DNA of 64,000 bases, taken from positions 620,001-684,000 of the forward strand of contig NW_020167534.1 of assembly GCF_001641265.1 (NCBI RefSeq), in the 5' to 3' direction. Below, one piece after another: positions 54,791-63,741 of this stretch (position 1 is its first letter; each line of letters starts with the position of its first letter). Under the pieces are notes generated by a model, which was not told where the DNA came from, did no database searches, and was given only the letters and a program-made list of their open reading frames with translations. Source of the DNA: Pseudogymnoascus destructans (Eukaryota > Ascomycota > Leotiomycetes > Thelebolales > Thelebolaceae). The translations under genes were made by a program, and so were the position numbers.

Positions 54791-55051
54791 CAAAAAGTAA
54801 AATCATAAAAAGTGATTTTCTCCCTCATCAGATGTCCAGAATTGATGGAATCTGATGAGTCTTTTTGTACTTTTTTGCTTTTTTTTTTGGATGGTTGATT
54901 GGATTCTTCTGGAAGTAGACGGATTGATGTTTAGGAGGGGTTTAAATTGGGGTTTGAGTGTCGAGCGGATGAATGGAAATAAATTTATACAACGTTTTGT
55001 GATGCTTTGCGAGACTTGGAGGGTGATGCTTTTGTAGTGGGGGGTGCTGAT

Positions 55052-55078
55052 AAGATTAGATCGGTTCGATCTAATCTT
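55052..55078. repeat. Perfect 12-bp inverted repeat with a GTT spacer
   Basis: AAGATTAGATCG and CGATCTAATCTT are exact reverse complements around GTT. A further GATCTAAT follows at about 55082-55089. Lies about 320 bp upstream of the prefoldin start codon in AT-rich sequence. Confidence 0.85.
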
Positions 55079-55395
55079 GTTGATCTAATACCATGACCCA
55101 AAATAACCCAGTACGGTCCATTCGTCACAGTGAATTATTAAAACAAAAAATAAAAGTTAGGTATAGATAGATCATATTACCCTATATCCATATTTGTTCC
55201 TCTCGAGTGACTGCTATGAATTCCTGAAATGCTGCCCATTGAGACACCTGAAATCCCACCCAAGTCCACCTGTGGCGCTAACTGCTGTGACAGTGCGAGG
55301 CCAATAATCTGCACCACACAGCAGCGCAAGTATCGAGGTAAGATAGTTTGCCCATAACAACACAACCCCGCCAGCTGTGGGATAATACCCAAAAA

Positions 55396-56282
55396 ATGGC
55401 AGACACAGCGACGAAGTAAGTAACAGCTGCTCCTTCCCCAAAGCTCTATTCCACCCGTCGAACCCTAGCTGACCCTCGCGGCTTCCCCAGAAAACCCGCA
55501 GCCCGGACGAACCCTCGGGGTATCCCCTATGCGCCCTTCGTCGATAAGGTCGAGGACTACGTAACGACCCGCGCGGATGTGGAGGCCACTCTCAAGAGCT
55601 TCCAGGAGATGATAGCGTATGCTGCCCGTGCCTCTCTTGTTCAAACGCGCGGAGAACTGATACAATGCGTGTAGAAAGTACCAGTTTATGGAGGCCAACC
55701 AGCAGCGGAGAGCAGCTGGGTTGAAGGATAAGATGCCGGATATTCAAAAGACGCTAGATACCGTGCGGTTCTTAAAAACACGAAAGGTGCCCGAGCTCCG
55801 ATCTCTGCGGCGTTAGCGATGTGCTGATGTTTGTTCTATAGCCTGATTCGGACCCGATAGAAGCGACGTTTGAGCTTAATGATACGCTTTACGCAAAGGC
55901 ACATATTCCACCTACGGAGGAAGTTTATCTATGGCTTGGGGTATGTCTGCTACTCGCTGGTTTGAGGTACAAATATTGACATGGCACAGGCGAACGTTAT
56001 GCTGTCGTACCCCGTCGACGAGGCGGAGGTGCTCCTGAACTCGAAACTCACCTCGGCGAAAGCGAGCTTGTCAAACTGCGAGGAGGATCTCGACTTTCTC
56101 AGGGAGCAAATCACAGTATGTGTGCACGAATCCTGTCCTTTGAACAGCTAATTGACATGGACTAGACTATGGAGGTGGCCACAGCACGTGTGTATAACTG
56201 GGACGTCACGATGAAGAGGAAAGAGAAGGCTGAGAATGAGGGCGAGGAAGATGCAGATAAGAAGGGCTCTGCAAGTGGTTGA
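55396..56282 (+). CDS. PAC10: Prefoldin subunit 3 (Pac10/Gim2, VBP1)
   Basis: Alpha-type subunit of the prefoldin hexamer, which hands nascent actin and tubulin to the CCT chaperonin. Six short exons: 55396-55415, 55491-55616, 55675-55786, 55842-55940, 55990-56115, 56166-56282, giving 199 aa; no single frame is long. The product reads MADTATKKPAARTNPRGIPY, then PFVDKVEDYVTTRADVEATL and FQEMIAKYQFMEANQQRRAA forming the first coiled coil. The beta hairpins follow (FELNDTLYAKAHIPPTEEVY, VMLSYPVDEAEVLLNSKL), then a second coiled coil through VATARVYNWDVTMKRKEK with the family motif VARVYNWDV nearly intact. The tail is acidic. All six pieces join in frame, which supports the model; the third donor (gtgccc) is weak. 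CCT6, its functional partner, is 26 kb away on the same window. Confidence 0.9.
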
Positions 56283-56726
56283 AAATACTATATTGACTTG
56301 AAACTCTATGCATGAGAATGGGGCTCTTTCCCATGTGAACCATGTGAACCATGTGAACCGTGTGAACGAGTTGAAAAAGACGACATTCATTCTTCATTCT
56401 TCATTCTTCATAGACGTTACACCTGTATACTCCATTTCCTCTATGCGACTTTTACCCCACGTTGCCCCTGTCGACGTGTTTGGAGCTCGTCCCACGTCGT
56501 TTGCTCGCTTACATGGGATGAGCGGCGGCGGGCCACCCACAGCTTGCGTCACTTCCATAACTTACCGTTAAACGCAAGATTGCTCCTCCTACCCTACCGA
56601 TAATCTTAGTACTATACATCCCAATCAACCTAGTCTCACCTCCAGACAAAACCAAACCAAAACCTACATAAAATAGTATCCCCCCCCCTCCTCCCTTCGT
56701 CTTATCTTAATCACTCGCTTTTGAAG
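56283..56726. other. Intergenic region with short repeats, upstream of SEC14
   Basis: No gene is seen. It contains a CATGTGAAC array at about 56330-56366 and an ATTCTTC array at about 56387-56411. A sense-strand C8 run lies just before the SEC14 leader. Confidence 0.55.
56330..56366. repeat. CATGTGAAC 9-bp tandem repeat
   Basis: Four copies, three of CATGTGAAC and one of CGTGTGAAC, directly behind the stop codon of the prefoldin gene. An ATTCTTC triplet array follows. Confidence 0.85.
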
Positions 56727-57968
56727 ATGGCAGCCCCCCCTGAGATCGTCCCCCTCAAGACGGACCCGAAATATGACGACTACGACTTCCCAACCGTCTC
56801 CGCCACGAACCAGCCTGGGCATGCTGGACACCTCACGCCGCAGCAGGAGGCGCAGGTCTACCAATTGAGGATGTCGTTGGAGCAGAAGGGATTTACGGAG
56901 CGTTTGGATACTTTGACTCTGGTATGTGCGGTTCTCCGCAGCTTGGAGCTACGTTTGCTGACCCCAATCAGTTGAGATTCTTGCGTGCACGGAAGTTCGA
57001 TGTTGCGCTCGCGGAGCTGATGTATGTCGGCCCACCCCAACTATACGGCTATAGCTATTAAAGAGGAAGTTGCTAACGTATGCTCAGGTTCGTTAACAGC
57101 GAGGCCTGGAGGAAGGAGATTAACCTCGACCACCTGGTCCAGAACTTCGAGTACACCGAGAAGGCCCAGATCTTCGAATACTACCCACAATACTACCACA
57201 AGACCGACAGGGTACAGTTGCCCGCCGCCCCCCATCGAACCTCCCCCGATACTAACCCCCCCCCCCCAGGATGGACGCCCCGTCTACATCGAACAACTAG
57301 GCAAGTGCGACCTAACCGCCATGAACAAAATCACCACCCAAGAGCGCATGCTTCAAAACCTTGCCGTCGAGTACGAGAAAGTGTCCGACCCCCGCCTCCC
57401 CGCCTGCTCCCGCAAGTCGAGCCACCTCCTCGAAACCTGCTGCACAATCATGGACCTCAAGGGCGTCGGGCTCGCCAAGATCTCCTCTGTCTACGGCTAC
57501 GTCAAGGAGGCCTCCGCCATGTCGCAGAACCACTACCCCGAGCGCCTCGGCAGACTCTACCTCATCAACGCCCCGTGGGGATTTAGCTCCGTCTTCGGCA
57601 TGATCAAGTCCTTCCTCGACCCCGTCACCGTCGAGAAGATCCACGTTCTTGGTAGCGGATACCAGAGCCAGCTGCTCGCACAGGTTCCGGCTGAGAACCT
57701 GCCCGAGCAGTTCGGTGGATCCTGCGATTGCGAGGGCGGATGCGGGTTCAGCGATGCGGGACCGTGGAGTGAGCCGGAGTTCTATAGGTCGCCGAAGTGG
57801 GCGAAGAAGCGCGGTGAGGAGAAGAAGGAGGATGCTGTCATTGATAATACGGAGGGCAAGGGCGAGACTGTGACTGCTACTACTACGGCCCCGATCCCTG
57901 AGCCGGGCGGTGTGGCGGCGGACCTCCGGGCAAAGCAGTATACGGACCATGGAATTACCCCCGCTTGA
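56727..57968 (+). CDS. SEC14: Sec14 phosphatidylinositol/phosphatidylcholine transfer protein
   Basis: Exchanges PI and PC at the Golgi and primes PI 4-kinases for secretion. Four exons: 56727-56921, 56972-57021, 57088-57211, 57270-57968, 355 aa. The CRAL-TRIO N lobe spans LTPQQEAQVYQLRMSLEQKG to LRFLRARKFDVALAELMF. The lipid-binding domain begins DGRPVYIEQLGKCDLTAMNK and includes SSHLLETCCTIMDLKGVGLA, YPERLGRLYLINAPWGFSSV and FLDPVTVEKIHVLGSGYQSQ. The very conserved LPEQFGGSCDCEGGCGFSDA with the Cys-rich turn follows, then DAGPWSEPE. The C-terminal 80 residues are disordered. Ligand contacts appear complete. Intron 3 carries a sense-strand C12 run right before the acceptor. The start at 56727 is the first ATG of the frame. 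Confidence 0.95.
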
Positions 57969-58370
57969 GGATTGGGTGATGACGACCGAGAAATGGGAGC
58001 GTATAAAGCGCGGTAGAACATAACGAGATTACGATGGGGTCTCGATGGGAAGACGGAAGAAATTCAACATGAGAGTGCAAGCATAGAATGCTAGTCGAGA
58101 GCTCGCTGTTTTTTGTTTGTAGAGGTTCGAGGTCAGATGAATGCGGTGTTGTTGATCCTTGGCCTTTGCCTGTCTTTTGTTGTATCTATGGGCGTAATAT
58201 ACAGAATTCCACACGTAGTTGAAGGAGGTGAAATCCTTACTCTCATATTAGCGGTCTGAGTTCCTTCCTTTGTTTTCACCTCACGTTAAATAACCCCCCT
58301 ATCCAACTCAGTGCAAAGTATCATTCAACTATCCAAGAACTCGAATCCAAGCACCCGAATCCAAACAAAC
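57969..58370. other. Intergenic region downstream of SEC14
   Basis: 3' flank of SEC14 and possible promoter of the doubtful small gene at 58371. Nothing else is recognised. Confidence 0.5.
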
Positions 58371-58728
58371 ATGTCAACCTACGAAGCGTGTTACGAAACT
58401 GTATGTGTCTCCTCCGCCGGTATTCGACAAAGCTAATAGGTCCAAGTTGTTCAATGCCTGCGAAAAATTTATTACACTGTACGATCCTCTAGGGATAGAG
58501 TTGGAGGTGATGCTGTTAAGGCGTACGTATCCCCTGAAATTGTTGGAGATCAAAGCTAAACCCTAACAGTAGCTAACAAGTATGATGGGTTTTCACAATA
58601 CAGGAGGAGGAGGGAATGCAAAGGAGAAGGCGACGCAGGCGGAGGGGGGAACGCAGAAGGAGGGGGAACGCAGACGGAGGGGGCCCAGAAGGAGGAGAGA
58701 ACCTAGACAGAGGGATGAGGATGATTGA
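58371..58728 (+). CDS. Doubtful small gene, 86 aa
   Basis: Unrecognised. Three possible exons, 58371-58400, 58440-58522 and 58581-58728, join in frame with gtatgt and gtacgt donors and AG acceptors preceded by CTAA-type branch sites. The product starts MSTYEACYETVQVVQCLRKI, continues YYTVRSSRDRVGGDAVKAMM and ends in a highly charged tail rich in Arg and Glu/Asp. The tail is encoded by purine-rich imperfect repeats (GGAGGGGGAACGCAGA-like), so its length is likely unstable. First-intron length is only 39 nt, which is short. It could equally be a non-coding transcript or chance. Confidence 0.3.
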
Positions 58729-59083
58729 AATGAGACATCTGGCCCAAGTCAAGAAAGTGGCCAGGAGAAAACCTAGTTTACTATCCAAGCAACCTGTTCA
58801 GGCCCTATGCAACTTGTTCATCGGCACCGCTCAGTTCATAATCGTGACCCAACCTCTCCTCTCCATCTTCGAGCAGCCTTCATCGTACTCATACAAACAA
58901 TCCAACCAAGCCGTATCCATCATATCACCCATTATACCAAACGAAACGCCAACTCCACTGCCCCCCCCAATTACCCCAGCATTTCCCCCCAAAATACCCC
59001 ACCATCCCCCCCCAAAAAAACACCATCCAATCTTTCCAAACCCCAAACCATCTTCCGTCCAACCAAGCCTTCCACCCCCACTC
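58729..59083. other. C-rich low-complexity intergenic region
   Basis: Several C and A runs on the plus strand (for example at about 58961, 58987 and 59010). Open frames here give proline-rich products without family resemblance. No gene is supported. Confidence 0.5.
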
Positions 59084-59776
59084 TTACCCCTCAGCAAGCG
59101 CATACCCCCCCGCCCGTCTTGCCCTCTCCATCCTCGCCGCCAAAGCCGGAACCCCCCCTTTCAGCCCCCCCAACCCCTGCACCCCCTCTTTCCAACTGCG
59201 TTCCACCTCCTCCTGCCTCTCCAACTTCTCTACCCTCACTCCTCCCCCCCCTCCTGCTCTTCATCCTCCATCTCAAGGTCCTCATCCCTAGCCAACTCCT
59301 CCCTCCAAGCCGCCGCCGCCTTAGCAGGTGCTTCGCGACGGAGCCTCCCCACTTCGAGGAGGAGTTCTTCTTCGGTACGTAGGAGTTTCGCGGCGCGGTC
59401 GCGCAGGGATTCGGAGAAAGGTTCATATTCCTCCACCACCTCCGCCTCCGCCCCTCCCTCCGGCGCCAAAAGCGATGAGTCCGCCGCGACCGGGTGTCCG
59501 TTTATAAGAGTATTCGGCGCCGCCAGCGAGAACGTCTGTGTCACATACTACTTCCGTATTAGCTACTGTTGAATCCTGGAGCAAAGCAAGAAGGGGGGGG
59601 CGGGGAGTACGCACCGAATTCACCAACTCCTCCACCTTTTGTCGTAGCACATCTTCGCCCTCGATCGGGGGAAGCGCGACGTCGATTTTCTCACCAGCAA
59701 CGCGTCGCGTGTTGGTGAGGAGGTAGCGTAGGTCATCTGGTTCTTGGAGCTCGATTTTGCGCTGGAGGTCTGCCAT
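59084..59776 (-). CDS. MIS14: Mis14/NSL1 kinetochore protein (MIS12 complex), frame broken in a G8 run
   Basis: Subunit of the MIS12 complex that links centromeric chromatin to the Ndc80 complex. Exons 59776-59615 and 59547 downward; the joint reads VEELVNSYVTQTFSLAAPNT, the conserved core of the family, preceded by MADLQRKIELQEPDDLRYLL. The following helix (EYEPFSESLRDRAAKLLRTE) is also typical. As given, the frame ends at a TGA at 59236-59238 after 157 residues. One frame away the sequence continues to a TAA at 59084-59086 with VEKLERQEEVERSWKEGVQG and LAARMERARRAGGYALAEG, the expected C terminus; the full product would be about 208 aa. The two frames meet at a run of eight G (sense) at about 59244-59251, where a one-base difference joins them. 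Assembly error or true mutation cannot be told apart here. Confidence 0.75.
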
Positions 59777-60506
59777 TGTACCCTCTCCTCAATCGCTGGG
59801 AAGATAACGTCGTTCGGTTTTGCGCAACGTCTGTGGAGGTTGAGGGGTCGTAAGGCTTGCTGGGCTGGGATTTGTTTACCGATGCGATGCGTGCGTGCAC
59901 TTTGGGAGGGGGGCCCTGATGGGGATTAGTGCCGCGATTGCGATAAAGATTGCGAGGCTTATCGGAGGTGGGAAGTGGGACCTGAAACGGTGGGGTGACA
60001 TTCATGCATGTGAAACGAGTTATCATGTGTCAAGGCTATGGACTCACCGTCTCTTAAGGAGGAGATGATGGATCACAATCCGTCCCCTTGAAGATGTAGA
60101 AAAATAAATGAGTTGCCTTGAGGGTTATATAGAACCTCTAAAAGTGCCCCTTGGACGGAATTCCCCAAAAAGGTATGGAATGAATAAAACTAGAAATATG
60201 TTGGTGCCGTTTCCCCCATACCAGATCCCAACGTTATACTCGACCCTCCATCAACTCAAATTATGCTCGTAATTTCATAGACCTATGTGCATACTCCCAC
60301 TACCCGCTGCCAAAAGATAATACCCAGTTATACTCCAAAATGCTAAGGCGATCCCCCTGTTCCCAGCCGCAGAAAGACATATCCGTTGTCAATCCCGCAT
60401 ACACACTAATATGTAACCCAACCCCAATATTGTATGTAAGGCAAGACCCTTCCTTACTACACCGCTGCGAGCCCCTAGGCTACATGCGAACAATTCGTGA
60501 CTTGGC
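59777..60506. other. Intergenic region upstream of Mis14
   Basis: 730 bp containing the Mis14 promoter and the 3' flank of the next gene, both on the minus strand. No gene, repeat or motif is recognised. Confidence 0.5.
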
Positions 60507-61170
60507 TTATTGGGGGAACATGTTCTTCATCTCTTCGTCGCTGAGGTTGATCTCGTGGACGGGGTCGCGTTTGCGTTCAATGGACTCGAAGTCGCACTCC
60601 ATGTACGAGGGGAGAAAGATCTCTGGGTAGGGGTCGTTAGCTGGTGATTTAGGGTCACGATAAGAAGGGTTTAATTACCTGGATTCCATTCATAGCCTTG
60701 AGAGTAGCGGACGCAGGTTATCTGTAGTGTACACGTCAGTAACCGGCGTGGGAGTTGTGGTGGCGGAGTGGGTGGACTCACAAGACGAGGCGTTCCATCC
60801 GGGTCACCGATATTGATGACGGTGTGTTCCTGTTGAGAGAAGGACGAGCCTAATAAAGCTTGTCAGGCTCACGATCCATAAATATTGTAACTTGAAGTAT
60901 CCCATATCCATAACGCTTCTTCGTGGTTGAAGAGCCGCTGGCAGCCGCTTGGCTGAATGGTGTGACAGCCGGGTCGGGAGAGGACTCACTCAGCATGCTC
61001 GGCCTTCGATTATGGCCCGACGACTTTGACGGCGTCGACATCGGGCTCTTCCCCTTCCGCTGGGGAGTCTGTGGCGAGGTGGAATAGCACGATGATGAGC
61101 TTGAGCTCGATCCGACCTTACCACCCTCGCAGTAGGCCTGGCGGGTGGGGATGGTGATGGATGAGGACAT
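60507..61170 (-). CDS. Small conserved fungal protein of unknown function
   Basis: Four exons: 61170-60990, 60849-60782, 60721-60679, 60622-60507, giving 135 aa. The first 60 residues are Ser/Pro-rich and disordered (KVGSSSSSSSCYSTSPQTPQ) and end in HNRRPSMLS, a likely phosphosite. The folded part reads EHTVINIGDPDGTPRLITCV, RYSQGYEWNPEIFLPSYMEC, and an acidic helix DPVHEINLSDEEMKNMFPQ. I recall similar short proteins with NRRPS..., VINIG and W(N)xEIFLPSY motifs across filamentous ascomycetes, none with a known function. Intron 1 is 140 nt, and its sequence is open in frame with exon 1 for most of its length, so an alternative longer exon 1 (ending at 60850) is possible. Confidence 0.72.
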
Positions 61171-61796
61171 AGTGGTGAAGTCAGGGTGAAGGAAGCATCC
61201 GATTTATGATACAGTGAACCCTTAGCCACGCTGTAAAAGGCAGAGCAGTATTTGTTGTCATAAGAAGGATAGCGAAGTAAGAGTAAGAGTAAGAGAGAAA
61301 GTACCCAAGTTGAGTTGAGGAAGGAGAGAAGGGAAGGAAGAAGTTGTGATGTGGCTGGTGATTGTGACTGTGACTGACTGGTTGGGTCAGGTTCCCATCA
61401 TAAGATGGTAGAGAGAGGCACCTTAGCGGATAGACGCCCCATCAATTTACTACGGTAGACGAGAACACTCACGGCGACCGGACATACTTTAGTACGACCT
61501 GCATCCCTGATCCCTGCCAATCACCTGCCAATCCTGCCAATCATGGAGATTCCCGTAGTCGACATCCAACGAAAGTGAAGCAACAACTCAGCTCAGACTA
61601 AAACAACCTACAAACGCGCCTCATCAACCACGAACCCAACCTATCAGTAAAATCCACGAATTGTACAGTGCTCACAGTGCTCACAGTGCTCACAGTGCTC
61701 ACAGTCAGTGCTCTGCATCATCACAGCCTGCTAGTGACGATCTCAATAAATCTGCAAAAGCGTCGTCAAACGTATCCTTCCAGCACGAGGAGAGCT
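61171..61796. other. Divergent promoter region before RPT3
   Basis: 626 bp. Contains AAGAGTAAGAG-type purine repeats near 61275 and the GCTCACAGT array listed separately. No gene is seen. Confidence 0.5.
61668..61704. repeat. GCTCACAGT 9-bp tandem array in the RPT3 leader
   Basis: Four tandem GCTCACAGT units (the first begins at about 61669), followed by CAGTGCTC. It sits about 95-130 bp before the RPT3 start codon, so probably within the promoter or 5' UTR. Confidence 0.85.
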
Positions 61797-63218
61797 ATGG
61801 CGGACCCGGCTGTCGAGAACCCTGCGACACAGGTGTTGCCTCACAGGAAGCAGCTGCCATCGTCGATTCCAAACATCGACTCGTTAGAAGGGCTGGCGAC
61901 GGATGGAAGCGATGAGTATTCGACGCTGAAGAAACTTCAGAGGCACTTGGAGTGAGTTTTGTCGCCTTCGTGAAGCTCTAGGCAGCATGCTGACGAATCC
62001 AGGTATATCCAGCTTCAAGAGGAATACATCAAGGATGAACAGAGGTAAATTACCTTCATCAATACACAGTGTGTAGTACGACTCTCTAACAACATACAGG
62101 AGTTTAAAGAGAGAGCTGGTCAGGGCACAAGAAGAGATCAAGCGCATTCAGAGTGTGCCCCTTGTTATTGGGCAGTTTATGGAAGCTATAGATCAAAAGT
62201 AAGGCATTGATGTCACTATCGCGATTCAATACTAACCGCGCAAACCAGTACCGGCATCGTGCAATCATCAACAGGCTCCAACTATGTCGTACGAATCCTC
62301 TCGACCCTCGACCGCGAGTTGCTCAAGCCATCGTCATCTGTCGCCCTCCATCGCCACTCCAACGCCCTTGTCGACATTCTTCCTCCGGAGGCGGACTCCT
62401 CCATCGCCATGCTCGGCGCACACGAGAAGCCCGATGTCACATACGCAGATGTAGGAGGCTTAGATATGCAGAAGCAGGAGATCAGAGAGGCTGTTGAGCT
62501 TCCTCTGACGCACTTCGATCTCTACAGACAAATTGGTATCGACCCACCGCGCGGTGTGCTACTTTACGGCCCACCAGGAACGGGAAAGACTATGCTTGTC
62601 AAGGCCGTTGCGAACTCTACGACTGCCAACTTCATCCGTGTTGTTGGTTCCGAGTTCGTCCAGAAGTACCTGGGTGAGGGTCCTCGTATGGTCCGCGACG
62701 TTTTCCGCATGGCCCGTGAGAACTCCCCAGCAATCATCTTCATTGATGAGATTGATGCCATTGCCACGAAGCGTTTCGATGCCCAGACTGGTGCCGACAG
62801 AGAAGTCCAACGTATCTTGCTTGAGCTTCTCAACCAAATGGATGGTTTCGATCAGACCTCCAACGTCAAGGTCATCATGGCCACCAACAGAGCTGATACA
62901 CTTGATCCCGCTCTTCTGAGACCTGGACGTTTGGACAGGAAGATTGAGTTCCCTAACCTGAGGGATAGACGTGAGAGACGCCTGATCTTCACCACCATCG
63001 CGAGCAAGATGAGCCTTTCTCCCGAGGTGGATCTTGACAGCTTGATCATCAGAAACGACCCGCTCAGCGGAGCGATCATTGCCGCCATCATGCAGGAGGC
63101 TGGACTGAGGGCGGTCAGGAAGAACAGGTATAATATTATTCAGAGCGATTTGGAGGATGCATACTCAAGCCAGGTCAAGGCTGGGGCGGAGAAGGATAAG
63201 TTCGCATTCTACACCTAA
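61797..63218 (+). CDS. RPT3: 26S proteasome regulatory ATPase Rpt3
   Basis: One of six AAA ATPases of the 19S base that unfold substrates and open the 20S gate. Four exons: 61797-61951, 62003-62044, 62100-62198, 62249-63218, 421 aa. The N-terminal coiled coil is YSTLKKLQRHLEYIQLQEEY with RELVRAQEEIKRIQSVP, then the OB fold (PLVIGQFMEAIDQNTGIVQS). The AAA domain has the pre-sensor DVTYADVGGLDMQKQEIREA, Walker A GPPGTGKT, Walker B IIFIDEIDAIATKRFDAQTG, sensor 1 MATNRAD and the arginine fingers in RPGRLDRKIEFPN. It ends in KDKFAFYT, the HbYX-like tail expected for Rpt3. The start at 61797 begins MADPAVENPATQ; the frame continues upstream into the 9-bp repeat but has no better start. Confidence 0.96.
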
Positions 63219-63741
63219 ACGAGGCATTTGCATTGGAGAATACTGGGCTTGTAATATTAGGAGTAGAGAATGGAATGGCGTGGATATGCAAGGCATTGTA
63301 ATACAAACCCAGATGCCCTGGATCCCATCCCGTGCTTGAATATATGCGAGTGACCTGCCAAGATGAGGGCATCCTATGACGGGAGAGCTACTTGTGCGGC
63401 GACATGCGATTTAACTCAACCCAAGGAGAAATTGCTTGTGATTCTCAACCAACCAGTGAAGCTTGAAAGTATGAAAATAATATAAAACAAGGAGTGAGTT
63501 CGGAGACTTTCGGGGCCCGAATCTCATCAACCAATCGGCCACCACCCCTGCACAATCGATAGCATTTTTAGCTAATAAATTTAGCGGATTAACACCAACG
63601 CGGGGCAGCATCGGGTGGCGGTCAGAAATTTGGGGGTAAATTATCGTCATACCTTTCGAAGTTTCCACCCACCATTTATTCTTCTACCCATTTACTACAT
63701 TTGAAGATTTAGGATTTGATCAGATCGAATCAATTGTGAAA
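63219..63741. other. Intergenic region before the SHMT gene
   Basis: 3' flank of RPT3 and promoter of the serine hydroxymethyltransferase gene. No gene, repeat or motif is recognised. Confidence 0.5.

Larger units (their letters stand above)
53499..55395. other. 1.9-kb gene-free region
   Basis: No supported gene. Open frames are short and unlike known proteins. The region carries a CT-rich minisatellite near 54070, a tRNA-like A-box/B-box element near 54675, and a perfect palindrome at 55052, each listed separately. It ends with the promoter of the prefoldin gene. Confidence 0.55.
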
